Source: Portunus trituberculatus (taxonomy: Eukaryota; Arthropoda; Malacostraca; Decapoda; Portunidae). Taken from it: a stretch of 64,000 bases of DNA. Both the position numbers and the translations under genes were made by a program. Position 1 is the stretch's first letter. Each line of letters opens with the position of its first letter. The DNA lies in NCBI RefSeq assembly GCF_017591435.1, contig NC_059294.1:11515104-11579103 (forward strand), given 5' to 3'. The notes beneath the pieces were generated by a model. It did not search any database, was not told the origin of the DNA, and saw only the letters and a program-made list of their open reading frames with translations. Shown here one piece after another: positions 1-11,067 of the stretch.

Positions 1-767
1 GAATAGGAGGAGGAGAAGGAGGAGGAGGCAGAGACTGAAAAAAAAAAAAGAGAAAGGAACAATAGAGAAACAGAGACGGAGTGAGTTGGGAGGCTGGGGA
101 GGGATGGCAGGTAGGAGGGTATGTACTAAACTCGAGATGGAGGAGGAAAAAGTCTAAGAGGAGGAGGAGGAGTTGGCAGCGGCTCGCAGGTAAAGATTCG
201 TGAGCAGGCAGGGGTAGGCAGCGGGACGGCGACCACCCAGCGAGACGGGCGCCGCGGGGCCATAGAAAACTGGACCGTCAAGGGAACCTCACGACCAGAT
301 TATAGCGTTGGGTGGCGGGCGTGGAGGAGCGATGTCTTGCTTGTTGTGTGCCTCTGTGGAGTGAGATGAGCTAGAGAAGCGGGAGTCGGGGCTGTAGGTG
401 AAGGAAGAGAGGGTAGTATAGAGGATAGGGGCAGGAGAACAGGTGGGGAAGAGAGGGTAGTATAGAAGATAGGAGCAGAACAGGTGGATATACATAAGAG
501 GTGGTATCCAGTGTGTGATATAATAAAGCTACGTTATCATAGTTATGTTATTTAAGGCAATTTTCTGGAAGAGTGAAGTGGTCGGAAGAGAACCTGTGTT
601 TTAGCGGAGGTTCACTAGTTGGCTGGTTCCTCGTGAAGGTCCTCAGGAGGTGAATGGACGAGTGGTGGGTGGGGAAAGTGAAGAAGGTTGTTTGGTTAGG
701 AAGAAAAGTTAGAAGGGAAATGGGAAAAAAGTGACAGGGAAAAGGGGAGTGAGGGGTTAGGAACAAA

Positions 768-770
<3 letters not shown>
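1..770. other. G/A-rich non-coding sequence
   Basis: Purine-rich with GGA and AGG words and a duplicated AGAGGGTAGTATAGA segment near 410 and 455. No gene supported. Confidence 0.6.

Positions 771-841
<71 letters not shown>
771..841. repeat. (GA)n microsatellite
   Basis: A pure GA run of about 71 bp. Confidence 0.97.
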
Positions 842-844
<3 letters not shown>

Positions 845-926
845 CGAGAACAGGGAAACAATAAAGAATATGATAAAGATAAGAAGAGGAACAAAAAGTA
901 AAAGAATCTGACAGAAGAAAACAAGA

Positions 927-927
<1 letters not shown>

Positions 928-1017
<90 letters not shown>

Positions 1018-1033
1018 TGTGCGTGCGTGTGTG
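928..1033. repeat. (TG)n microsatellite with degenerate tail
   Basis: A pure TG run reaches about 1010, then ATGTGCGTGTGCGTG variants. It produces spurious poly-TH and poly-CV frames. Confidence 0.97.
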
Positions 1034-1482
1034 CCCGTGTAGCTAGACGTTTCCAGTTGAGGAGGAGGAAAATAAAAAAAAAATAAAACAAACCATAAAT
1101 AATAATCGATATTACGTGACGACATGCAACCAAACCGAGACAAACACTAACATTACTAATAATCGCATCAACAGGGCAGACAAACACCACCTGCGCATCG
1201 AGAAACACCAATAAAGACACCTGCATCTTTTCCCTTTAAAGAGAGAGAGACAAAAATAAAAGTGGTTTGTCTCTGAATTGGATGGACGGACAGGTGGGCG
1301 CACGGATGAACGGGCAGGCGGGCTGTGAGATGGGCGGGGCAGTCAAGGCGGCAAAAAGGTCATTCCGGCGGCCCAAACAAAGCCTTACAGCCGCCCCGAT
1401 GGCTTACTTAAAGGGACACGTGAAATCGCTAATGACTACACCTTGAACGCTAACACTGCACCTGGAACCACCTTCTCACCTG

Positions 1483-1605
<123 letters not shown>

Positions 1606-1610
1606 TATTT

Positions 1611-2231
1611 CAGATAGCGTCATTCCCTTCAATTATTCGTCTGCCTCACAGCTTCATAACTTGCCTTCCCTCCTTCATCCCTTCACATTTTCCTTTATCC
1701 AAGATCCTCCTCTCTCATCTTCCTCCTCCCACTCTTTATCTCAGTCTGTGTTTACGTTCTGCTAGTTTTTTTTTTTTCTGCTTCGTATCCTCTTCCTTCC
1801 TGGTCTTCCTTTCTTGCCTCTCTTCTTCCTAACTTTTCCCTTTTTCATTTTTTTTCCATTTCTGGTATTTCTTCATTCTCATTGTTTTGGTTTATTTCCT
1901 CCCTTTTTCCTTTTTAATTTCCCTTTGTTTTTTTTTCCATCTTTTCTCCTTTAGTTTGAATTTTTTCCTTCCTTTTCTTCTTTACTTTCCTCTCCTTTTC
2001 TCTTCTCTTTCTTTTTCAGTCTCGTCTGCTTTTTTTCCTCTTTTCCTCTTGCAGCCTCCTTTTCCCTTCTATCCTTCTTAATCTTGTTTCCTATTTCTTC
2101 CTTTTCTTCCTCCTCCTATCTACTCCTCCATTCATCCTTCCTTTTCTTCTCTCGTTTTTTAGTTTATCTTTCCCTCCTTTCTTCTTTTCCCCCTCTTTTC
2201 CTTTAGCTAGTTTTCCTTTTAGTCTCCCCTG

Positions 2232-2284
<53 letters not shown>

Positions 2285-2300
2285 CTCGGTCTCGCTCTTC
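1611..2300. repeat. Long pyrimidine-rich block ending in (CT)n
   Basis: Nearly 700 bp of irregular C/T-rich DNA (TTTCC, CCTT words) ends in a pure (CT)n run at 2233-2280 and CGCTCTCGG variants. Open frames here are composition artefacts. Confidence 0.85.
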
Positions 2301-3608
2301 TATCCTTCCCACGGAGAGAGCGTGAGTGGGGCTAGCATAGATCACAATAATATTCAGTTCTGGGGCTTCAGCGCTGGCGGCGGCCGAGGCTTGGCGTGAG
2401 TAGACCCACCGACCTCCTGACCTCTGACCCCTACCCCTTGACCCCCCAACTACCTCCCCATTACCTGCCATTAGTGACGACCTCCGCTGATCCGGCGCCG
2501 CTCACTACCCTCTTCTCCCTCTCCTCTTCCTCTTCTTTTGCCTTCTCATCTCGCTCTTACTCTTCTCCCTCCCTCGTTTTCTGTTCAAAAACTTGTACTT
2601 GGGTTTCGTATATTTTAGCCATTTTTGTTTTGTGTAGTTAGTTTTCACTGTCATGTATTTTCGGTTTTATGGTTTATTTTTCTTTCTCGTCGGTGTAAGT
2701 CATGATTTGATACTCTAGGGGAAAATAGTTAAGGAAAATCAGACTTGTTTTCTTTTTTTTTTTACTTCCAATTTCTTGTGCCGCACTCGCCTCGTCCCAT
2801 CTCGCCTCTCCTCGCCTGGGTGTCTGGTGCTGACCCGGACCGGATTGCAACGGTGAAACCCGGAGATTTTAATCCCTGCAAGCGTCCCCCGAGTGTGCTG
2901 GAAAATACATTAGGAACAGATAAGATCAGGAGGAGAAAATCTAAGTAAAATGTATAGTTTCTTCTCTTTCCTAGCGAGGGACAGCACATGACTCGAGCGG
3001 CATTTATCTGCAGGTGTGTTTTACGTCGTGTGCTGTAAATGTATACGTAAATACTATAAGAACTCGTATAGACAAAAGAAAATGAATTCGTGTAGTTTTT
3101 TTTATTTTATTTATATTGAATTTATTTGAGTCCACAAGGGACAATGCATTACTGGGAGCGCACTTACTTCTTCATCCTGTGTTTATGAATCTTCGCCCTG
3201 AGAGGACCAGTAATCACTAATGGAAAACGTGGCAGGCGAACGCGGGTTTCCTCGAAGCGAAACTGCTGAGTAAAAACATAATAGAGATGAAACGAAGCAT
3301 TCCTAACCGGCTGTCTCTGTGCATGTGTGTGCGTGTCTATTCAATTTCCCCTTTTTTTCCCTCCTTGGGTAGACTAATATGTGAAAAACAGCGAGAGACA
3401 CCGCCATCACGATCCACTCTTAAGTCGATTTAGATAAACATTTTCGAAACTTGCTCGCTGTGCCACCAATCTGTTAATTATTGCTTACCTGGTGAATTAT
3501 AAACATTTTTTAGTTTAGTCTTTATCTACCTTCCCTTTTCTCTTTGGTGGAATTTGTATAAGGTGAAGGTGTAGGCAAAGGGAGAGTGTGAGGTAAAAGG
3601 GTGGATGA
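2301..3608. other. Non-coding, mixed composition
   Basis: Low-repeat sequence with short open frames only. None resembles a known domain. Confidence 0.55.
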
Positions 3609-3832
3609 TTAATCTCTTCAGTAGCAGGACACGTTTTCATTTTCATTCTGGTTACTATTTGGTGATTTTACACAGCTTCAGAAACATATTTTGGGGATTA
3701 GAATAGTAAATACTCTGTCCATTCTTCTTTTGACCACCAAAGACCCTTCCTAATGTCAAAAAAAAAAAAAAAATGGTCTGAACGTACACAAATCTCTAGG
3801 TAAAAAATGTGTCCCAGTATTGAAGGTGTTAA
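3609..3832 (+). mobile_element. TTAA-flanked piggyBac-like MITE, copy 1
   Basis: The copy runs from TTAATCTCTTCAGTA to GAAGGTGTTAA and shares the family core (TTTGGTGATTTTACACAGC; GACCCTTCCTAATGTC). It is diverged and has gained an internal A run at about 3760-3773. It has no coding capacity. Confidence 0.85.
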
Positions 3833-3840
3833 GGAAAAGA

Positions 3841-4045
3841 GAGGGAAGTTATGATGTTTAGGATAAAGGAAAGGAAAAGCTTAATGGAAAGGAAAATGTT
3901 TAGGGGGAAGGGAAGAATGTGAAGGGAGAGGGAGGATGGGAAAGGAAAAGACGATGTATAGGATAAAGGGAAAGGAGGGAGGAAGCTTAGGGAAAGGGAA
4001 GAATGTGAAAGGGAAGGGGAGGATGTGTAAGGGAAAGGTAGAGAA
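3841..4045. repeat. Purine-rich ~100 bp tandem duplication
   Basis: GATGTTTAGGATAAAGGAAA at 3853 recurs as GATGTATAGGATAAAGGGAA at 3953. Both are followed by AGCTTA...GGGAAGGGAAGAATGTGAA. The + strand is almost all purine. Confidence 0.75.
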
Positions 4046-4710
4046 TGTTATAGAATGTTAAGCCGTGTAATAGTGTGATGGGCAGGTAAGATAAGGTAAG
4101 GTAGGGCGGTGCTCGGTGGGGGCAGCCGGGGCGGGGAGGGCAGCGGCTGTGGGAGGGATGGGCAAGCTGTGTAATAAAGGTGGCGACTATGGTAGATAAT
4201 AGCGAGCATTTTTTGTGTAATAAAGAATGAAGCGGACCATTATTAAGGAAATGAATGGCTGTGTCTTGTGTATACTACATTGGTACCTACATCTTTTTTC
4301 TTCTCAACGTTTTGTACAGGTCAAGGAACCTAGGCATCAATACTCCTATTATTTTTTCCCCTCAGTGCTCTGTCTATGATATTTCTTAGTCAGCATTTTT
4401 GGAAGTTTATTATTTCCTAATTAGAATTCGTGGAAGTGTAAGAAGCTTTTGAACGATGCCCGGCCACTCCTGAGATGAGCGAGCCACAAATTAAATGTTG
4501 GGCTTAACGATAGAAATAATATTTTTTGTCCGGCGGTCTTGTGTTGTGTGTAAAATGTAATATCTTTGTTGCTCGGTTAAATGTGGCTTTGTGTCATTAA
4601 CGATTAGTAATTCTTTTTATAATTGAAATGGTGGTGGGTGTCTCTGTGTGAGGCCGCGACCACCACCTGACCAGCTAGACTCTGCCATCTGACTTAAAGT
4701 ATGTACGTGG

Positions 4711-4712
<2 letters not shown>
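4046..4712. other. Non-coding, nothing recognised
   Basis: A G-rich segment at 4080-4150 (GGTAAGGTAGGGC) passes into AT-rich DNA. No gene supported. Confidence 0.55.

Positions 4713-4773
<61 letters not shown>
4713..4773. repeat. (GA)n microsatellite
   Basis: A pure GA run of about 61 bp. Confidence 0.97.
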
Positions 4774-4776
<3 letters not shown>

Positions 4777-5137
4777 TTTATCTTAATTCTTTTATCTATT
4801 CCTGTGTCGTATTTTCTCCCGGAATAAATTGAACATCACATATATTTGGCCAACAATTCGCAGTGTCATCAGGGATCGGCCGCTGGTAATATTGTTATCA
4901 TGTTATTTTAGCTTCAAAGTGCTGCGCTGGTTTTGGGGAGTCGTTGGTGAGAGAGGATAAAGAAACATATTATAATTTGCGTTTCCTTACATCCAAAGCA
5001 GATAATTTACTCCCTCCATAAGTAACATGTTAGTGCCGCCGTGAGGAGCTACAGAGAGAGACTTCTAAGGCCGCCTCCGTGCACACTTTTGAATTGATTA
5101 CTGCTTCTGATGATGTTAGTGGTGATTTCTTCTTTAT

Positions 5138-5214
<77 letters not shown>

Positions 5215-5283
5215 TTACAAATGCTACTGCCACTGCTACTGCTACTGCTACTGCTATTGCTGCTACCACCACCGCCACCACTG

Positions 5284-5369
<86 letters not shown>

Positions 5370-5370
5370 G
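5138..5370. repeat. Compound (ACT)n triplet tract
   Basis: Two pure ACT blocks (5138-5214, 5284-5369) flank an interrupted ACT/GCT/GCC/ACC core. Confidence 0.96.
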
Positions 5371-5418
5371 ACCAATATCAACAACAACAATAGCCAAACA
5401 ACAGCAATAATAATAATC

Positions 5419-5442
5419 AGATAGATAGATAGATAGATAGAT

Positions 5443-5508
<66 letters not shown>
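5419..5508. repeat. (GATA)n followed by (GA)n
   Basis: About six GATA units pass through GAGAGATA into a pure GA run. Confidence 0.96.
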
Positions 5509-5511
<3 letters not shown>

Positions 5512-5586
5512 TAATTGTTATGGATATATAGAGTTATAGTTTACGAGAGACAGGGAGTGAAGGTAGGCAGGAGATATACAAGGTAG

Positions 5587-5630
5587 CGGCGGTGGGGGTG
5601 GTGGTGATGGTGGTGGTGGTGGTGGTGGAG
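5587..5630. repeat. (GGT)n tract
   Basis: Imperfect GGT/GAT triplets. Confidence 0.9.
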
Positions 5631-6041
5631 AAGGCGATGCACGTACAGTATAGTCTTAAGCACAGTCTAGTCAAGCCTCATAATTGAAACCCCCACCTTT
5701 GGATCATTAGTTGGTGGGAGGAAGGGAAAGTGAAGCGATCTTAAATATTTATTATTAATCACTCCCATATACGGAGCGAGGCGTCGATATATCACGTGTA
5801 ATTACAGAAGATCAATGAATAATAAACAGCATATGAAAGACGCCCTTGTAACTTCCCTGCACCTCGCCTCGGGTCTGAGAGTGGCTAGGGGAAAAGACAC
5901 TCATTGCAAGGGGGACGTAAGGGTGAGAATTTGAAGCTGTCCAGGTGAGCGGCAGGTGAGGTGTGTTGCACGTCTGGCATCCACCTCGCCTGCATTATGT
6001 TATATATCTATTTACTTTTTTATTAAGAAGACGGATGACAC

Positions 6042-6133
6042 GTGGTGGTGGTGGTGGTGGTGGTGGTGGAGAGAGAGGGAGAGGGAGAGGAGATGGAGGA
6101 GGTGAAAAGTATGCCACGTCCTTGGTGCTTTGT

Positions 6134-6181
<48 letters not shown>

Positions 6182-6225
6182 AGAGATGGGTTGGAGGGTA
6201 GGCGAGAGGGAAAGAGAGAGACGGA
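6042..6225. repeat. (GGT)n and GA-rich cluster
   Basis: GGT triplets at 6042-6070, GA-rich sequence, a pure (GA)n run at 6135-6176, then GGGAGAGA variants. Confidence 0.92.
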
Positions 6226-6386
6226 GAGAGGTGTTGGTTTTAATCTACGAGGCTAACCACCTACAATTATCGAATAAAGGTATATGAACAGGTAGGCATG
6301 GGACGGACGAGGGGCGAGCGAGGGTGCTGCTGTGGTTTGCCAGGCGAGGATTTGACTCTATATAAAGGAGAGAGACACAGGGAGAT

Positions 6387-6600
6387 TTAACCCTTTCAAC
6401 ACTGGGACACATTTTTACCGTGAGTTTTGTGTACCATTAGATAATTTTATTGACATTAGCAAGGGTCTATGGAGGTCAGAAGATTAATTGCCACAGTCCT
6501 CACTATTTTAATCCCCTACATGAGTTTCTGAAGCTGTATAAGATTAGCTAGTAGTAACCACAATGAATATGAAAACGTGTCATGGTACTGAAGGGGTTAA
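6387..6600 (-). mobile_element. TTAA-flanked piggyBac-like MITE, copy 2
   Basis: This is a full-length copy in inverted orientation, from TTAACCCTTTCAACACTGG to GTACTGAAGGGGTTAA. Both terminal inverted repeats and both TTAA ends are intact. The element is non-autonomous. Confidence 0.88.
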
Positions 6601-6916
6601 ATGCACAGAAAGTAAAGCACCTTTCAGAGCCGCTTAAGCTTCCTCACGTATTGTATATTAGTGATGTAGTTCCTCTCGTATCGTAGTAATGTTACTCGTA
6701 TGTAGTTGACTTTATGGGAAGACACTGAGTCGGTGGCGCTAGGAGACTTAAATGCATGGGAAGTAACGTGCCTTTCAGAGCCCTTCACTTAAGCTTCCTC
6801 ACGTACACAGCTTATCAATGCAGTTCCTCTCCTTCTCTCTTAATCTTACTCGTCTGCTGATACTCTCAATAAGAAGGAAACACAAGAGACTTACATGTAT
6901 GAGAAGTAACATGCTC

Positions 6917-6962
<46 letters not shown>

Positions 6963-7300
6963 TTGGTAATGTCATTCGTCTATTACATAAAGGTCTTTAA
7001 CTCGTTGGTGTTCATGTTAGTGTTCTGTTTTCTCTGCTAATGAAGTGTGTAAATTCTTGCCATATACATTCCATTGTTACTTCGATTTGGTTTTTGTCTT
7101 ACATTAGTGATGATACTCTCCTTTCGTATGCGCTGTACATAGACTATGCTAAATATGTATCTCCAATTGTTTGTATATTTTCTCTTCTAAATAATACATA
7201 CCTCATAAACTCCACTGGTTCTTGTTCTAGTTTTGTTTAATATTGGTGCTCATACTCTCCTTTCGTATGCACTGTGCAGAGCCTATACTTTAATTTGTAT
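6598..7300. repeat. Decayed local tandem duplications
   Basis: TAAATGCA..GAAAGTAA..GCACCTTTCAGAGCC..CTTAAGCTTCCTCACGTA at 6598 recurs at 6750 about 152 bp on, and weakly near 6890. Then GATACTCTCCTTTCGTATG at about 7110 recurs at about 7243. A (CT)n tract interrupts at 6916-6959. Confidence 0.75.
6916..6959. repeat. (CT)n microsatellite
   Basis: A pure CT run inside the 6.6-7.3 kb duplicated region. Confidence 0.96.
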
Positions 7301-7919
7301 ATTTATTAGTTGATCTGTTTATCTATATGTTTATTAATTTGAATTCGAATTAATTTACACTTTTGCCAATTAAACTTTAAGAATAATCTGCCTTTAACTC
7401 TTCTGCTTGCAAACTTAATGTCCAACGCACATATTTTTCTTCAAGACGGCATCAAATATTCTTTACCTTTTGTTAATATATTCTAGATAATGAGCCCCTT
7501 GAAAATAACAACGAGGCCACTTAAACTCTCCGTCAATACCTGAATAGTCCGGAATAATGTTGAGTTTTATTCTTCTTTTCCCCGAGTAGCGTCTTGCAAT
7601 TTAAAGTTTTTAGAAAAGAAAATGTGAGATTGCGTCGGAAGATACGAGTAATTTGACAGCATGACTTTTTTTTCTCTCCCTCTCTCTTTTCTCTATTTTT
7701 TTCTCCCAGATTTTCCCGTCTCTCTGGGAATTGCATTTAGTGATTCTTTATTTTTTTTTACTTCCTTTTATTTATAGCCTTTACTTTGCTTCTGCATGTG
7801 TGTGAATAGACAAAAAATGATGAAAATATGAGCCTGGGAAAATAATCAAACGTGAAGCTTTTTTCTGAGTCTTGGATGTGTGGGATGGCTTGGCTTTAAA
7901 TGTGATATGTGGCCTGCTT
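7301..7919. other. AT-rich non-coding, nothing recognised
   Basis: AT-rich with T runs. No convincing frame. Confidence 0.55.
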
Positions 7920-8285
7920 GTGGGGAGCGAGTTAATGAGAATGTGTGAGGGAGTGAGTGAGAGAGCGAGTGAGTATGTGAGAGACTACAGTAAATACCAA
8001 GGAGAAGGTGTGAGGGAGTTACAGAATTCAGCGAGTGTGTGAGAGTATGATGGAGTGAGTGCGAGAATTTGATCATGAAGGAGTAAAGGTGTGACTGAAG
8101 GAGTAAAATAGGAAAGGAAGGAGTAAGAGAGTGAGAGGAAGCGTGAATTTGAAGAAGCTGGAGTATGATTGAGTGATTGAAGGAGTAAAGTAGAAAAAAG
8201 CGGAGTGAATGAGTAAGTGAGTAAGTGAAAGAGTAAATGAGAGACTTGGAGAGTTCTGGAGTGAGTGAGGAGAAATGGGAAGCAA
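7920..8285. repeat. Degenerate GAGTGA/GGAGTAAA-type repeat
   Basis: The region is built of repeated GAGTGAGTGAG, TGAAGGAGTAAAR and GTGAGAGA words with no fixed period. The + strand has very few C residues. It encodes nothing recognisable on either strand. Confidence 0.6.
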
Positions 8286-8325
8286 AAAAAAAAAAAAAAA
8301 GATAAATGAATAAAAAAAAAAAAAA
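8284..8325. repeat. Two A runs
   Basis: A runs of about 16 and 13 bases are separated by GATAAATGAAT. Confidence 0.9.
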
Positions 8326-8524
8326 GAAGAAAACTATCTACTTCTCTCATCCATCTAGTTATTTCCTGTCTATTTTTATCCCCTCGTAACACTTTCCCTT
8401 CTGAGGTATGTCGTCCCTCCTTCACTTAACTTAATGTTCCTCCCTTCATATTTTCGTTTGTTTAATCACGAGCCTCAAGGTTGCCGCTACTGGGTATGTT
8501 TATTTATTTGACTTGTATTTATGT

Positions 8525-9130
8525 CAGTATGTTTTTTTTTTTTTTTATCTCCTTTCTAATTTCGTCTTCTTTCTCCTCTCTCATCTTCTTTTTATTCGGT
8601 CTTCGTGCTTCGTTTTTCCCCTTTTCCTTGTTTGTCTATTCGTTTTTGTTCTTTCGTCTCTTTCCTTTTCCTTATCTCGTTTTTCTTTTCTTGTTTTCTT
8701 TTATCTCCGTCTTTTTATATGTTGCTTTTCTCTTTCTCTTCTTTTTTTCTTGTTTTTGTTTTGGTGTCCTGTTTTTTTTGTTTTGCGTTTTATTTTTTGA
8801 GTTGTTTTGTTTATTTTCATCATTATTCATTTATCAATTTTCTTTCCTCTGTGTCCTTACTTTGTTACTTTTTTCGCATTTTTCCTATTTCTTTCTTTTT
8901 TTGTTGATGTATCTCCTATTTTCTCCCTTTACCATCATTCTTCACGTCCATTCCTCGTCCATTTTTCTCTTTTACACTTGTATGTTATTTTTCTCTCTAC
9001 CTTTCGTAAATTTCTCCGTTCTTGTATTCACATATGCATTAATTTTCTTTTGTAAGTATTAGTTAGGTCTCTTTAGGTTGCTCAATTCCAGTCCCTCCGT
9101 GTCTGTCTCCCTCCCTCGCTCTTCTCCCCC
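8525..9130. repeat. T/C-rich low-complexity block
   Basis: The + strand is T- and C-rich throughout, giving overlapping hydrophobic frames in all three + frames. That pattern marks composition bias and not a membrane protein. Confidence 0.75.
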
Positions 9131-9146
9131 TCGTTAAGGTAAGCTG

Positions 9147-9214
9147 GAGAGGAGGAGGAGGAGGAGGAGGAGGAGGAGGAGGAGGAGGAGGAGGAGGAGG
9201 AGGAGGAAGAGGAT
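9147..9214. repeat. (GGA)n tract
   Basis: About 20 GGA triplets. Confidence 0.96.
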
Positions 9215-11008
9215 GGTCAGGTATATAAGTTTCAGATGGCAGTATTTATCCCTGACGTTGATTGGCTACTGCTCACCTGGAAGCGTTACGCACCTTGGCT
9301 TCGATTTGCTAATTGGTATTGTTTCGACTCGCATTGATTTTGCTTATGTAAACTACCAGGGACGGGAGGTCGGGTGGGCGTGGGAAGGCGGCTCACATAT
9401 ACTCACCGCCACTTGCATCACCTTCTAACGACCTACAACCGCACCGTTACTGAGGTCGACTGTTACAGCAAAGAAGGGGCAGCGGATGCGCCAGCGAGGG
9501 AAGTGCGTGCAGCCAGTCACGCGGGAGTCAGTCACGGCCATGAGAGGTCAGAGTCGCACCCACAGCTCAGGGAAGCCACAGAGACACAGAGCAACAACCC
9601 CGCTTTGATGGCAGACTGTAAGATTTAGTCACCACGAGAAAGTGCTGAGGCTTAGTGAGTATTGCAGGACTGAGAGGCTCCGGGTGGCCTGTGAAGCTAT
9701 TGGGTTGCGGAGTGATGGGTGTGCGAGGAAGCTTGCGAAACTGGGGAAGGATTGCAAGGCTGAATGAGGGTTGTGGGGCTGAGCGGCACTGAATCTTATG
9801 GACTGTGAGGCAAGGGAGAGAGCTGTAGTTGCTTCGTGACACCTCCCATGTCGGTCTGGCGCGAGGCAGTGCTGTGCAGGGGGTTGAGAGAAGGCGGCAG
9901 ATGCGCTCCAGTCCTGTATTCCACGTGTACATCACTAGACACACGCAATTACGTGGAGGTTGTTCCAGCCGCCCAGACGGCCATCAAACATTGGATATTG
10001 ACTCCCGATCACAGGGGGAGACGGCGTCCTACTCGCATAAACCTGCCAAGTTACAAGAACTGGGCTGCTATTAAAACCAGTTACTTCACAACAATCGTCC
10101 TCTTTATCTTGAACAAATGAATAACAATATGTTTGAGATGCAAGATTTTTATCAGCAGACCAGAGATTACCAACTAATGTTCTATTAGGGCGGCAATGAC
10201 AGTGTTGCCAAACTCTCATCAGCAGCGGAACACTGGTGTTGTAGCCGCGAGCCACCAACGCCTCTGATGGAAAGCTGATATTATCTGGTGATAGTTTTTT
10301 AAGCCACAAAATACGCTGCCAGTCCTGAGCAGACGTGCTAAAGGGAGTCACTTGGGTCCAAACACCTCTGCCAGGGTACCTGTGCTAGAAGGCAAGGACG
10401 TCCCGAGCGAGAGGCCCCCAGTAACGCGTGCCCTCCGGCGCGCTGTGGTCTGATCGACGCTAAACTGAATATCCCCAAAACACAGGTGATGAGAGGCTCC
10501 ACTTTGTGCTGAGTTACAAGCGTAAATGGCGGGCGTAAACCAGGACTACTGTAATTTGTATCTCTGTCCCGTTAAGCTTTTTGTTTCGCTCAAAGACGCG
10601 ATTGCATCTCGTAAGTCTCTTGTTTTTCCTGTCAGGTGTTGGTTGTTTCTTAGTCTCGTGGCGACACGCAGCGTCACGGGAGATGGACGAGGCTGCTCGC
10701 CGCTTCGGCTCGGGCGATATATCACATCACACCTGCCGATTACGCATTTTTACCAGAGTCAGCCAGGTATTACAAGTTTTGAGCTGCATGCCGATCTGTT
10801 CCTCTTTCGCATCCCGATTATCTTGGCAAAAAAGTGGCCAATTTCCTGGAGACGCGCTGGTAGGAAGCGAGCACTTGATCTACGAAGATGGAGCGTCGAC
10901 TAACCACCGACATTATCTCCAACTTACTTTCACACTTTCTGTCGGAAGTTCTTTTGATCCTTTTTTTTTTTATTCCTGATGCGATCACTTTAGTTGCTCG
11001 CTCGTGCT

Positions 11009-11009
<1 letters not shown>
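9215..11009. other. Higher-GC low-repeat region, no gene assigned
   Basis: This is the longest repeat-poor stretch in the left half. Several overlapping frames of 80-138 codons exist on both strands (for example 9935-10351 minus, 10526-10903 plus). They conflict with each other and none shows a recognisable domain, so no CDS is called. Unrecognised exons remain possible. Confidence 0.45.

Positions 11010-11062
<53 letters not shown>
11010..11062. repeat. (CT)n microsatellite
   Basis: A pure CT run. Confidence 0.97.

Positions 11063-11067
<5 letters not shown>

Noticed and set aside
8481..9062. 193-codon hydrophobic frame resembling a multi-pass membrane protein
   Set aside because: The sequence is T/C-rich and all three frames are open and hydrophobic, which indicates composition bias.
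9935..10351. 138-codon minus-strand frame free of simple repeats
   Set aside because: It has no recognisable domain and is overlapped by comparable frames on the other strand. Possible as an unknown exon but not supportable.
10526..10979. Overlapping 125- and 132-codon plus-strand frames
   Set aside because: Two frames of equal quality overlap and neither resembles a known protein. Both are probably chance frames in higher-GC DNA.
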